From Irpex lacteus (taxonomy: Eukaryota; Basidiomycota; Agaricomycetes; Polyporales; Irpicaceae), in contig MQVO02000071.1 in the NCBI GenBank assembly GCA_001986395.2, positions 1-64,000 of the forward strand: a stretch of 64,000 nt of DNA. The letters run 5' to 3'. A program made the translations under genes and the position numbers. Below the pieces are notes generated by a model. That model did not search any database. It saw nothing but the letters and a program-made list of their open reading frames with translations, and was not told where the DNA came from. Positions 1 to 11,567 of the stretch are shown piece by piece; positions within the stretch are counted from its first letter, which is position 1, and the number at the start of each line of letters is the position of its first letter.

Positions 1-3000
1 AGCATGATGACAATATATGCCTATCTAAGACTAGTTCATGACGCTACTTCGTCTTCAGGTTTAGACAGAAAATCCGCAATCTCGATTTCAAAATCTACGA
101 CAAACAAGACGGATTGGGGGTACATGGGTTGCAAACAAGTATCCGGTAAGGGTGCTGAAATGAGCTCTAGATGGGACGCCAGATACTGATTCTGAAGCAG
201 GGCATTGCATGTGACGTGCCTAGCCACTGCGTACGTCCTACTCAAACCTTCATCGGATTGGTCTATACTTACACGCGCCGTAGTATCAGTTTTCCTTCGA
301 AGACCAGGTATGGTCACTCCCTTCTTCTTGGAGTCTTTTCTGCAACTCAATATCACTTTTCAGTCGCAGTGGTCGAAATTCTACTCTCCTGGTGCGGAGA
401 TTCAGGCCAATATCGAGCGGGTCGTGGAGGAGTATAAATTGCGTGAATACATTCATCTTCGGCACGAGCTAACATTCGCACAATGGAACCAAAACATCTG
501 GGAAGTGGACTATTCGTATCCGCCATATTATGGATGGCGCACGGGAGTCAGAAGAATTCGAAGAAACTTGCGATATCTTGTTGCTCTGTGTGGGTAGCTT
601 GCACAGATGGCAGTGGCCAAACATACCGGAATGAAGGACTTTGGTAGGGACGCTTGTTCTATTAGTGCTGAGTGGGACGCAGATGAGAAGCTCATCGACG
701 GCAAACGAGTAGGTGTCGTGGGCAATGTAAGTCGTATCTTGCGGCTCATTTTACTCTCGTGAGTTGAGCGGCGATTATTAGGGGTCTTCAGGTATACAGA
801 TCGTTGCGACTATCCATCCTAAAGTGAAGACTCTCGTGAACTATGCACGTCAGAAAACATGGATCGCGCCCGACTTCGCAATTCAGGAGACTATGAACTT
901 GCTTGGTAGAGACCCAGAAGATACCGATCGTGCGAACATGCATTGCTCTGGAGCTGAACATTTTGACTGACGCCCCATTTCCAGATACCTTCAAGGCCGA
1001 AGAGCTCGAGAGATTCAAGCATCCTGAAGAAGCAAGACGATTCAGGCATGCTGTAGAGCATGGTATGAACGTAAGTCAAATCTCTCCCAAAGAGCTCGTA
1101 CATATTTACTCTCATCTAAGTTTGTCTCAGGTATTCCATATGGTCTCAGTCCGCGATTCAGAGATGCAAAAACAAGTAAGAGGACTATTCGAGGCAGATA
1201 TGAAAAAGCGTCTAGCTAAGAAGCCTGAACTGCTCAGCCAAAGTATGCTGCTCGTTGCTTTTTTATTCGCGTGAATTCACTATTCTGGTCCATTTGCTTT
1301 TAGTTGTACCTGATTTTTCGGTGTTCTGTCGGAGGCTTTACACCTGGAAATGGTTATTTGGAGGCACTCTGCTCTGATAATGTGAGCTTTTATCGAAGGA
1401 AACTCGCATATCGCTTGCTCACTACTGTATAGACTACGTCGCAAAAAACCGAGTGGGTACTGTAAGCACAGATGGGTGTCGATAAGCTTCGTCAGACATG
1501 TAATGCAGTTGGGGGGATTATCAGCACTGATAATCCGTGCACACTTTCACCGAACGCCTATAATGCTACGCGCACGAGTATATCGTCGCTTATCATCGCT
1601 CCCGCCACACCTTATAATGCAGCCACTAAGACATTATAATCTCACCGCAGGGAGATTAATAATCCTGGGCGCTAGGGAGGCCTAAACAATCAAAAGATTC
1701 GATTTTTCTACTGCTTATTACCTTATCTGACTTATTAAGTTCGGTCTCATGCGGTGGCCCGAGCTGGGATCAAATGTCATTGGCCAGAATCGAACGCAGG
1801 AGCTATCGGACGGCCATGGCGCCTTACCACAGCTCTATATGGGCTTGTATATACACGAAATAGATTGCCCTATATACCCAATTTCTTCTCTCGTACTTAG
1901 GCAAACGGAGCACATATGTACTGTGCCATTATCATTGCTTTGAGTATTTGTATGTCTCGGTGGTCTGCCTGTACTTTTTTAAAATATGGGCCGGTGACCA
2001 CGCTTATAATATTCGGCAGCCTCGATTATAAGTGATTCTAAACTACGCCGCCAGGATTTTGAGTGCTGATATGCTGGCACGCCAAGGCATATAAAGGGTT
2101 ATTATCATAGCGCCGAGGATATCGGTGCCGCCGGGGATTATCAGCACTCAAAATCGTTGGCGCTTGACAATATAGGTGCTGTTCGGTACAATAGGCTGGC
2201 ATTATAAACATCAAAATCCCTGTCGACGCTGATAAGCTCAACACGATTTTTGCGACGTACGTACGAGACTACTCCAATCAAGCGCATAACCACCACTGGA
2301 ATCGAGCTCGAGGACGGGCGTCATAATGACCTCGATGTCCTAGTTCTCGCCACTGGGTTCGATGTCTCATTCAAATATCCCTTCGAAATTATCGGTCAAC
2401 ATGACGTCAAGCTCAACGAGCGCTGGAATCCTTATCCCGAAGCATATATGTCTATGGCAGTGGACGGGTTCCCGAACATGTTCCTCATTTATGGTCCCGG
2501 ATCGGGTCTGAACACCGGCACAATCATCTCAATGCTAGAACATCAGGCCATGTACGCTGCGAAGTGTGCCATGAAGCTCCAACGGGAGAGACTAAAGAGT
2601 ATGGTGCCAAAGCCGGACGCGACTCGTGATTGGATGCAACACATGAGGGTACGAAATTGGTCCATATTCATCTCGATATAACGAGTTTGACGTTTGGAAT
2701 TTCAGCATTATTTTCCCAAGGTCTGTGTACATCTGTTTCTGGCCAAATCAAGGCAGTAGAAAGCTCATTGACATAAACCACGGGCAGACTGTGTATATGG
2801 ACAAGTGCAAGACCTGGTATACTGCGAAGGATGGTACAGTAGTGGGACTTTGGCCAGGTACTTTCCTTTGATTCACGCCATTTTGATTGACCACTAGACA
2901 TCTATGTACATCGACAGGTAGCAACCTTCACGCTATAAGTGCTTTGGAGCACCCTAGGTGGGAAGATTACGAGTACGCACAAGCCGATGAGACATCAAAC

Positions 3001-3166
3001 AGGCTTTTCTGGCTCGGTGATGGACAGACTGTGAACGAGAGAAATATGACTGGGGATCGTGAGTTGATATATTTATGTTGGACGGTGACTAGTTTCTAAT
3101 GGAAACACACCCGCGACAGTCGCATGGTATTTAGATGACGTCGACGTGCCTCCCATACCGGAGTGA
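1..3166 (+). pseudogene. Decayed flavin monooxygenase (Baeyer-Villiger-type), 5' end outside window
   Basis: Colinear with the FMO copy on the minus strand at 54801-57390, exon by exon. Recognisable pieces are FRQKIRNLDFKIYDKQ (near 60-110), the second nucleotide-binding region GKRVGVVGN followed by GSSGIQIV (near 700-810), and TGIELEDGRHNDLDVLVLA and GYGPGSGLNT-like segments (2250-2650). The tail ends WYLDDVDVPPIPE and stops at 3164-3166. The family oxidises ketones or other carbonyls using FAD and NADPH. Several lesions are visible: one G is missing in the G tract near 113-118, so GGTW is out of frame; a base is lost near 632; the splice donor near 937 is deleted; and an 821-bp element interrupts the exon that starts at 1433. 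The window opens inside an intron, so exon 1 is not seen. It lies tail-to-tail with membrane-protein copy A. Family assignment is secure; loss of function is inferred from the lesions. Confidence 0.88.
1437..2257. mobile_element. TA-flanked inverted-repeat (MITE-like) element in an FMO exon
   Basis: The ends are inverted repeats: CGTCGCAAAAA at 1437-1447 and its complement at 2247-2257, with weaker similarity further inward. TA dinucleotides flank it at 1435-1436 and 2258-2259. Removing the element and one TA restores ACTACGTACGAGACTACT after the splice acceptor ending at 1432, which matches the uninterrupted exon of the second FMO copy base for base in length. The interior has no long convincing reading frame. 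It holds a perfect hairpin (1515-1536, 9-bp arms, 4-nt loop) and a 17-bp inverted repeat (2055-2071 with 2139-2155). TA target duplication is typical of Tc1/mariner-derived elements, so a non-autonomous member is the likely identity. Confidence 0.82.
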
Positions 3167-3470
3167 AGTACTGTGATGCACACTCTCATCACCATTCCAT
3201 CCGTTGCGTCCTGAACTAACAGAATAAGCACTGCAAGTAAGTGCAGAGTAGTGGAGATAACCAGCAAGCATATCGGTCTCGCTTTGTACATATCGATAGT
3301 GGTATTGATGGGCATGCTTGGCAGCTGATGAGCCGGACACCCTTCGCCCTCACAGCTGCGGTAAATTACGTAGTCTATCGGTGTTCAAGAACGTCAAAGA
3401 TCAGTGAGAGAAGAGGCCACGACCAGCTGGTTTCTCGGTTATCGACTCGAGAACGTTTGACGACCAACTG

Positions 3471-5967
3471 TTACACTTCATCATACTCTGCGTGGGGGCC
3501 GTTCAATGCGATATCCTCCAAAGAATCAAAGTCGCTCTTGTTGCGACCAAATTTCTGCTCCGCCCAATTGCTCACCTGCACGTCGAATAGACCGGCTTGG
3601 CGTAGCTCTTGGCGGTCCGGTCGACGACTTCCGGCGAAACGACTTTCATTTCCGAGAAGCCAAGTCAGCTGCAGAATACCAGCTGCATCTAGGTCGTTCG
3701 TGATTTCGTGTCGTTTGAGGCCACCCGAGAGAGGAAAGGTCAGCGCAAACAAAAGACAAGAAATTCCCAAACCGACTGCTAACTGTGAAATAGTATAAGT
3801 AAAAGTAGGTAACAACTAAAATAGACAATTCTGAAACGTACAGCAATAATGTTGAACTGTGTCAGCGAAGTCGTTGCCAGTCAGCATGCTACTGCGCGAA
3901 AATGACACTGCAGATGCTCACGTTGAGACGTATCCTGAGAGTGAGGACCTCCACCATAGCCTGTCCAATACGTGCTTCATTGGCATGGCCCAAGGCAGGG
4001 TCACCGTATGAAAACATGGAAGAGTGATCCCCATTTCTATCTATAATTGAATTAATCCCACACTAGTTCTCCACGCAGCGGTACAGTTGAAGTCATGGTC
4101 ATGGGATGGCACTCACCATACCAGACAATGGCTGCCATAGCCTTCCCTAAACTACGTTGGAAGTCTGAGAGCAAGATGCTCGAAGGTGGGTGGGGTGCAG
4201 CTGCACTAAGATTCAAGTCTTGAATAAGGAATCTGCAGTAAATAATTCGTACATCTCACGTTAGAGAGAATTGTACACGACGTGATAGTGACTCTACTCA
4301 CTGATCTATCACAGAATAATAGCGGGACAGTGGGATTAGATTATACGATGTGTTTCCTATAAATTCCAAACTAGAAGTATTGTATGGAACACCGACGATA
4401 TCGTTCAAGTTGATAACTGCTGCGTGGCTGGCACCTGGGGCTTCGCTGAACGCTCCGGCGAGCTAAACAAGAGTAATTCAGTGTTGTCACAGAAGACAGT
4501 CTGCAATAATCGTAGTGAAAAACCGTTGGTCTGCACTTACATCACTGGTTAATAGATCTTGAACAATCATCGGATAGTCCTGCATTGACCATTCCTCCCA
4601 AAACATAGGAGTCTCCGATGGAGTGACATTTGGGACAGGCTGCCTGGTGATGGCGGAAACGGACACGGTGGTGTTGATCGTAGATATGTTGCACATGAAC
4701 ATCTGTATTGATTCCACTGAAACACTACATATCATTACATGAAGGTGATCAACGATAGCCATACGCACTTACCCTTCGTGTTCGCATCGGATAAAATGCC
4801 ATTTGGCGACTCATTATACCAAGCCATGCCGGGATTTATCTCGAAAAGGCCGCCCCTCGTTTGCAGAGTGTCCACCACTGGAATTGTGGAAGTAGCAAGG
4901 ATAATCCAGGGCAGGCCGTTCAGGTCCAGGCCAGAGAACTTCGTGGTATTGAAGAAATCTGTTATTGATATGGTAGTGACACTCAAAGATGAAGGAGCTG
5001 TATTAATTCCGCCATCAAGTTGTAGTTTTTGGATATGTAGTGTGTAACTTACGGAGGAGACGTGCTCTGGCCATGTTTAACGATGACGAGTTCCTGAAAT
5101 CCATTCGAACAGGCCAATAAATGTCGTCGTCACCCAACATTTCCGCTTGGCCATCTTGAGCTTCATTCTGCGATACCCCACATTTTACGTCGAAGATCGT
5201 GGCATTAACTATGGTGTTGTTTACGGCCGCCGGTACCACGGGCAGAACGTCGTAAATCATGTTGTCTTGAAGTCCTATCTGTGGGAATTGGTTGTAAACA
5301 TTCAGGATGTCAAAGGACACCGGATCCCTATGTGTTAGTAATGGTAAGCATGTGTGATATAAATAGAGATAAAGTTTTACTGACTGTGAATACACTAATG
5401 GTCTAGCGAGCTGAGTGGTCTGCTGTGTCATTGTTGTCCCATTATACGTGTTTACGCTAACAGATGCAGGGACCGTGATGTGAAGGATTGCTATCCCAGC
5501 CAAGTAGGAGCTGATGAATGCTACACTTGAGACTGCGGAAGGGAGCTTAATCTGATCCACGAGGGCAAGAAGGGAAGACCCAAGGCCAAGCCATGCTGAG
5601 GTTTTGTCATGTACGGCGGTAAGAGTTTGACGAGTATGGAGATCACGGATGAGAGCAAGCCTCTGTGTTACTAGAACTAGCCCCGCGAGGTAAAGCTATA
5701 GAGTAAGGGAGTCAGTAAAAGTCTATGCGTACGTTGGAAGGCATTACTCACGGTGCCGAATCCCTGGCTTATGATTGAAACCGTGGCAGACAAAGTGGTC
5801 TGTCCGGTAGATGTAAATGGAAAGTTAAGTCCATGCTCGTAGTGTTGCGATGCTACGATCACCAAAGCCACGTATAGCAGAATAAGAATGATATGGAGCA
5901 CTCGACAGAGCTGCTCCTCGCGAGCCCCGGAGACTGTTGAGAGTGTGTGCGAGAATATCTTGGGCAT
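3471..5967 (-). CDS. Uncharacterised multi-pass membrane protein, copy A
   Basis: Ten exons: 5967-5752, 5695-5385, 5327-5053, 4997-4773, 4716-4541, 4462-4302, 4232-4117, 4040-3922, 3856-3842, 3782-3471. They sum to 642 codons (641 aa) with no stop. Hydrophobic helices lie near the N terminus (LCRVLHIILILLYVALVIVA), in exon 1/2 (ending LYLAGLVLVTQRL), in exon 2 (VAFISSYLAGIAILHI) and near the C terminus (LAVGLGISCLLFALTFPL). Between the third and fourth is a large domain with many N-x-S/T sites, probably extracytoplasmic. The start is the ATG after a likely 5'-UTR intron (donor gtacgt, acceptor ctctctcag), an arrangement shared with copy B. Exon 9 is only 15 nt (FNIIA). Two paralogues with the same exon plan lie at 11568 and 59387. 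I know of no function; it resembles lineage-expanded Agaricomycete membrane proteins. Confidence 0.82.
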
Positions 5968-7170
5968 CTGGCTCGAGTCGCCTGAGAGAGAGGGGAAGAG
6001 AAATGAAGATACACGTACCCACACCAATGCTCCGCTGCTCTTGCAGTTATGTATCGCTGCACTGCGAGTTGCTCTGTGTCATCTTGCTGTCACTGGTTCA
6101 ATGTAGGTAATCTATATCTGCGAAATCAAAGCATAAGTAGGAGCCAACGGCATACTGGGCTACTAGTACCAACAGTGTTCGTGATATAGTGGCGAGAAGG
6201 TTTGTCACGTCCAGTGTTACAAGATCAAGTACCTGGAAGTGAACACTCACTAAGGCCTCTATTTCGTGTTCCGTGAACATAAAGACGTCCCTCGTATCCA
6301 TCCCGTTGCTGATGTGAACTGATTAACTCTAAGGTGCCCTAGAACATGTAGCAACAACACTGATATGAGAAGTTACTCTCATTCTTCGATATCTAGCCTC
6401 TGTGCCTACCTGCAACGAAAACTGCCAGTAACATGCTGCCAAACTGTCCAAGGCCTAGGGTTCAGTGCTTCACACGCCGCCCATATACCTCAGACAGATG
6501 TATCATGATCCATCTGTGCGAAAACCTGTTGTTCTCCGGCATTCCTGACAAAATAATCTTATTCTTTTAGCTAAAATTCCAGTATATCCCATTATTTGAG
6601 CAGCGATGTGGGCTTGAATAGGCTTATGAAGTAATACGAAACAGCCTCTATCCTCGCACGTCTCCGGCTCCAAGTTTCTATAATTGTAGCTATATGCGGG
6701 AGTCAGTTTATTCATGCAAATTTCGATATATCACGGATAGCCACTGACTTACACTGTTCGCTCGCAAAGGAGTCGTGCTATAGTCGTACAAGTCATGATG
6801 GAAATCAACTGCTCAGTGAAAGTGCGGGAGGCTACTGTTAGTTCGATTGGCGCGCACTGGCGGACGGTGTAGGACAACGGATCAAAATGATCGGCATACC
6901 CCCAGGTCACGGTAGTGTCCAAGGGCCTTCAAGTTCATTTGAAGGACTGCTCATCGCGTCGAGCTTGCGTTGCATACCGACGAACATTCAGCAGATAGAT
7001 ACAAACCCGCCATTCGTCGTACCGCAATTATATGGATTGAATAGGGGACTTGAACACTATTCTACAACAATCGATGGGTATTAAACAGAACGGACGAGAG
7101 AAAATGTATCGGAATGCGAAGGATGTACAACGGTAAGGGGTATCACTAAACAAGGGTCTGTAGCAGAGCT
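5968..7170. other. Upstream region of copy A, conserved with that of copy B
   Basis: No supported gene. On the minus strand, about 6490-6790 aligns with about 10970-11230 upstream of copy B; both contain a gcatgaa..caactgact stretch, a following acag/atag acceptor-like site, and an AACTTGGAG/GACCTGGAG segment. Copy A carries extra bases absent from copy B. The duplicated unit therefore included upstream DNA, which may hold regulatory sequence or a remnant exon of another gene. The rest (6800-7170) shows nothing I can name. Confidence 0.5.
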
Positions 7171-8791
7171 TTAGAGAGCCTTGCCCGCCAGCTGCCGCAA
7201 CTTCAGCTCTCTCTCGCGCTGAAAAGAAAGAGAAAAGTCAGGACGCTTCCAACAGATAAAGCGCTAGATGGATCTACTCACATCATCGGCATGCTTCTGC
7301 GCCCTCAACCACTCAATCTCGCGATTCTTCTCCTGCAGCATCTCCGTCGCGTCCCTCGCATGATCTCTCGCCGCCTCCCTCGCATCCTCATAACACTGCA
7401 AATCCGCCTGGGCTCGCTCGAACTTGGCGCGCGCCGCCAAGAACGCTAGTTCCTCCTTGTGGAACACCTTGAGAGCCTGCGCGTACGCCGCGTTCGTCTT
7501 TGCCTCCTCCTTGACCGCGTACTTCTGGATCTTCTGCAGCTCGGCGAGGTCGCGTACGGATTGCTCGAGGACCTTCTTCTCGATCTTGGCCTCTTGTTTG
7601 ATCACTTTGGCCATGCGCTTGCCCTCTTTGACTGTAATCGAAGTATCGATCAATATTCGATTAATAAATCGAATAACAACGAAAGAACTCACTCTCAGTT
7701 TTCCCTAGCTTCGCTTTCTCCTTCTTCGTCAATCCCGCTTCCGCATGAACACTTCTCGCCCTAAATAACTTCGTCTCCTCCTCATCAGCCTTCGCGTTCG
7801 GGCCAATCGTACCCGGTCCGTTCGCGAAGGTGCCACCACTCAGACTCTTCCTGCGAGCACTAGCCCGAGAAGGAGTCGTACGAATACTGCCTTGTTCATC
7901 GCGACCAGTGCGATAAGAACGCATGGACTGCGAACGACGAACGTTCGCTCCATCCCCCTGAGTATGACTGAGGACACTACGGCTTCGTGGAGTGCGATCG
8001 TACTGGTGGTGTCCTGCGTCGTCCTCGTCGTCGGTCTCGGCCTGCTGAGGCTGAGCGCCATTGGCCCACACGACAGGCACGGGCTCGATCTCCTGATCCT
8101 CTAGAACGTTGTCCTTCCTCAGCGATGACAAACGCTTCTTGGGCGAGGTGGGTGAGTCGTACCCCGAATCGGGGTCCGTACGAGTAGTGGTTGACGACAC
8201 AGAGCCTTCCCGTCTCTTCTGCAACTTCGCGTTCGAATTCGACTTCTTCAGGGTGTTAATGTTGCTCTTGGTAGGAGACTGCATGGTGGGAGAAGATAGA
8301 GACGCAAAGTCCGTGGAGCGCAAGGATCCCGTACGTTTACGTTCCTGCGCCGTAGAAGCCATAGTCGGGTCTTCGATGAACCGGGACGTAGGTTGCGGCA
8401 CCTGCGCAGGCACGGCATCCTCGTGCTCGCCACGCTCGGCGTCCAAAAGCGCAGGCGTAGTGAGGCGTGGGGCCTTGTTCATGGGCTCAGGGAAAGAGAC
8501 TGCAGGAGGGGGGAGATGGCCTGGCACAGCCGCAGAAGCAGATCTGTCGTCCTCGTCCGGCCTCTCAGTTGGCTGGAGGTTGCTCAACGAGGTAGTCGAG
8601 CGGATCCTGCTGTTACGCTTGGGACTGGGAGCAACGAAACCAGCGGTGTCGCCCATGTCCCCGCCTTCGTCAACGTTGTCAACCGAGGCGTCCTTTTTCT
8701 TGGAAAAGATGTGCATGATGGGAGCGTCGAAGTAGACACTTTTCTCGCTGGCGGGTGTGTAGTCGATGTAAGTGGGCCTGTAGTTGGCCAT
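7171..8791 (-). CDS. Ncp1-like putative DNA-binding protein with C-terminal coiled coil
   Basis: Three exons (8791-7693, 7631-7282, 7218-7171) give 498 aa. The N-terminal two thirds is low-complexity and Ser/Arg/Asp-rich, with many SP and RRxS-like sites, and looks disordered. From about residue 340 onward it is a long charged helix: LFRARSVHAEAGLTKKEKAK, then alternating Lys/Glu/Ala segments through AFLAARAKFERAQADLQ to EMLQEKNREIEWLRAQK, ending RQLAGKAL. This block resembles fungal proteins annotated as DNA-binding protein Ncp1; I recall that name from family resemblance and cannot verify it here. The start ATG follows an A/G-rich leader, and no earlier in-frame ATG is evident. The downstream neighbour across the promoter (metallophosphatase) is in the same orientation. 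DNA binding is not visible in the sequence. Confidence 0.75.
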
Positions 8792-9072
8792 ATACTGGGG
8801 TAAAATAGAGAGGATGGTAGGAGGTATGAAGGATATTGTGATGAATGGCTGGCATGCGAAGGACTATAAGAGCTTTTGTGAGTGGGGTTCGGAATGGACT
8901 AACGAGGATGGAGCGATGATCCCCGCGTCACTGCCCGTCATCCTCGATCATAATTGATTAGGCGCCAAATGACGTCATACCTATAGCTGTGCTCAGCCGC
9001 ATCCCCCGTCTGCAAAGATTAATGCTACACAATAAATTACAGTCAACCCAATAACTTACAACTTTAGAATAC

Positions 9073-10606
9073 TTAGAAGTCGCCAACAACCTCTCGCTCA
9101 GACGTCGCGAGCACCTCTCTGTGGTCCTCGTATACTGCGCTCACAACCTCCCGTTCCTTCCATCGTTTCTCTTTCTGATCGCTCTTGCTCGAACTTTCTT
9201 CAGGCGTGAGGCTGTACTCGATTGACAGCGCCGACAGCACGCCTCCATACGCGTGCGAGATACCTGCCCCAATAGGCAAAGTAGAAAGCAGTCAGCCCCA
9301 TGATATCATAGTTCCATGGAAAACGGACATACCGGTGTCAATAATGATAATCTTTCCTCCACACCGTGATACAATTTTCTAACACAAATCAAGTTTAGAC
9401 TCGCTGTCGTGGGTGGCTCCTGGAAATAGCTCACCTCGAAGTTCGGCGTGTGTCCCATAATCATGCGCCTCGTCCCCGTCCTTTGTAAGACGTCGTCCAC
9501 TGCTGTGCACACCTTCTCCTCAGGCTCGAGTGCCCATCCGCGATACCACAACGGCCCATTAGTACCATACAGCTGCTGTTCTGCTTGTGTCGCGTCTGCC
9601 GGAAGACCTGGGTACGCGTGAGGTGGGTGTGGGGCAGGTGGAGGATTCCTATGTTGCAGCTTGTAAAGCAGCGAGTCGCCCAGCTGGTTAATTTTTGAAG
9701 GGAAGGGGGTGAGGTCGGGATAGTTAGGTGCCAGACCTCCGTGTACGAACGAGACGGCCGCGTGTGAGAGAGGCGAATCGTCCGTGGGGTCATAGTCCGT
9801 GTTGGGAAGACCAAGGGAGGGGTGCAAGGGAAGACGAGAGGTGGTGGTATAGTTCGCCGCCCAGCTTTTACCTATGCGCCCTGTCATAAGTCTTCTCATG
9901 CGTTTTTCGGAGGTCCCAAAGGTGGCAATTTCAGTTTGATGGACGTATCTGCGAAAATATGGCTTAATACTATCACAAAGAAGACGGTCAAGGTGAAGGG
10001 AACGTACCGCCAGTCACCAATCACGTTCATCCATTCATGGTTACCCAAATGCGTCAGCGCTGTTCCACCCTTCTGTGGTGCCTGCTCCCTCAATGAGTCC
10101 ATGAGCGCATACAACTTGATCGTGTCGTCCCCCCTGAAACCCGTCATCAGTATATTTATAGCATATACCCTACTACTCTGCATGTTATGGACTGACCTGT
10201 CAATGATGTCCCCCGTCTGCACGAAAAAGTCCACTCCGCCAGACCACGCGCCCTCCTCATCAACCACACCCGCCATATGCAGCACCTTGTACGCGTTCCC
10301 AAGGTCTCCATGCAGATCTCCCACTGCTACAATCCGCCTCGTAAACCCTCCCTTCCCCGCCGCCTGTTCCCCGGCATTCGCGTTCAAGTGCTGATGAGCC
10401 TTATGTGAGTGATCATGAGAAGGAGGGTCAGAGGCTTCAAATGGTCTTTGCAGGTGAGCTTGAGCAGCGTCTTGGGTGGGTTCGTCGGGGTGGAAGGCGA
10501 AAGGCCAGGAGGAGAGTTGGACGCGCGCGAAGGCGGAGGAGCGGAGGACGAAGAAGATGGCGACGAGCGGGACGAGAAGGGCGAGGGCTGTTGATATGCG
10601 GGGCAT
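9073..10606 (-). CDS. Shewanella-like (SLP) metallo-dependent protein phosphatase
   Basis: Five exons (10606-10197, 10133-10008, 9948-9435, 9378-9333, 9263-9073) sum to 429 codons (428 aa). An N-terminal hydrophobic stretch (ALALLVPLVAIFFVL, residues 8-22) looks like a signal anchor, followed by a His/Pro-rich linker. The calcineurin-like metallophosphoesterase motifs occur in order: VAVGDLHGD (about 93-101), FFVQTGDIIDRGDD (split by the first intron), GNHEWMNV, FVHGGLAP and MIMGHTPNFE, supplying the expected metal-binding Asp, His and Asn residues. The motif set and the His-containing VHGGLAP resemble SLP phosphatases, which dephosphorylate Ser/Thr or Tyr residues. The anchor suggests a secretory-pathway or vacuolar lumen location. 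Every catalytic motif is intact, so it is probably active. Confidence 0.9.
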
Positions 10607-11567
10607 GGCTGCTTATTGAAGTTTCAGCGACAGAATATCTGGGCCAATGCCGAGCGTAGAGTATAGGGTACAAGAGCGTGTATGCTGCCCAGTACAACAC
10701 TCCTTCGTGTCACGTTTGTGTCGTATTGACCGACCTATCTGGAAAACACTGTTAGAAAAGGAGAGTAAGGTGATATTCTATGTCCTTACAGCGCCTTCTA
10801 ATTCGTACGTTGCCTCTAACCTCCACGTCGTCGTCACCGTTCAAGTCGTTTGCGCCGAAACTCTGCCGCCATCATCATGAAGGCTCATTTTGATCCGCTG
10901 CCCTTCAACGCTTTCAAAACAGCACACCACGCACTTTACTTAAACTTGTACCACTCGCACTCGAACTCCCTGGCGAGTGACAATATAGGTCAGTTACTGT
11001 CTATAATCTGTCGAATTTGGCATGAAATCAACTGACTCTCGAATACAGTATGTACAAGTACGAGACCTGGAGTCAGAGACGTCAGGTCCACATTGCTGCT
11101 CATGTAATGGGCGTCGCTGCTAATGGAGTGAGATGATCCGTCAGGCATGCCGGAGGACAACAGGTTCACGTACAGATGATATATCTGTCTGTGGCATATG
11201 AGCGGTGTGTGAAGCCGACGATGTCACTGCCAGCTTATGTTGGACATAGGCAGCACAGATACCAAATATCGAAAAGTGAGTGTGCCTTCTCCAAGTATTC
11301 TACGTGCTCTACTCAGTTCACATCAATAAGGGACAGATGGGGGTGATCTGTGTGATCACGGAACACTGAAGATGACAAGACTTCCCGCCGCCACATCACG
11401 GACACTGCGAATACCGGCTTATTATATGATTTTGCAGACACGAATTACATAGAGCAGCTCGTGTATTCATACATAACTCCAAGGACGACGGACGGTTGGT
11501 GTGGGTATGTGTATCCTCATCTCTCTTTCCCTCTGCTCAGAAGCCTGACTTAGCAGGCAAGGTTCAG
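10607..11567. other. Spacer between metallophosphatase and copy B
   Basis: Divergent upstream region. About 10970-11230 is the counterpart of the conserved block upstream of copy A. A short reading frame (ATG at 10877, MKAHFDPLPFNAFKTAH...) runs into a possible intron (gtcagt at 10990) but matches nothing I recognise. A probable 5'-UTR intron of copy B (donor gtatgt near 11505, acceptor ending ctgctcag at 11540) lies just before its start codon. Confidence 0.4.

Noticed and set aside
1745..1850. Possible functional tRNA gene on the minus strand
   Set aside because: A- and B-box-like words are present but the T, D and acceptor stems do not pair; kept only as a remnant observation.
8109..8735. 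208-codon plus-strand frame
   Set aside because: Shadow of the Ncp1-like gene, whose minus-strand exons sum to a whole number of codons.
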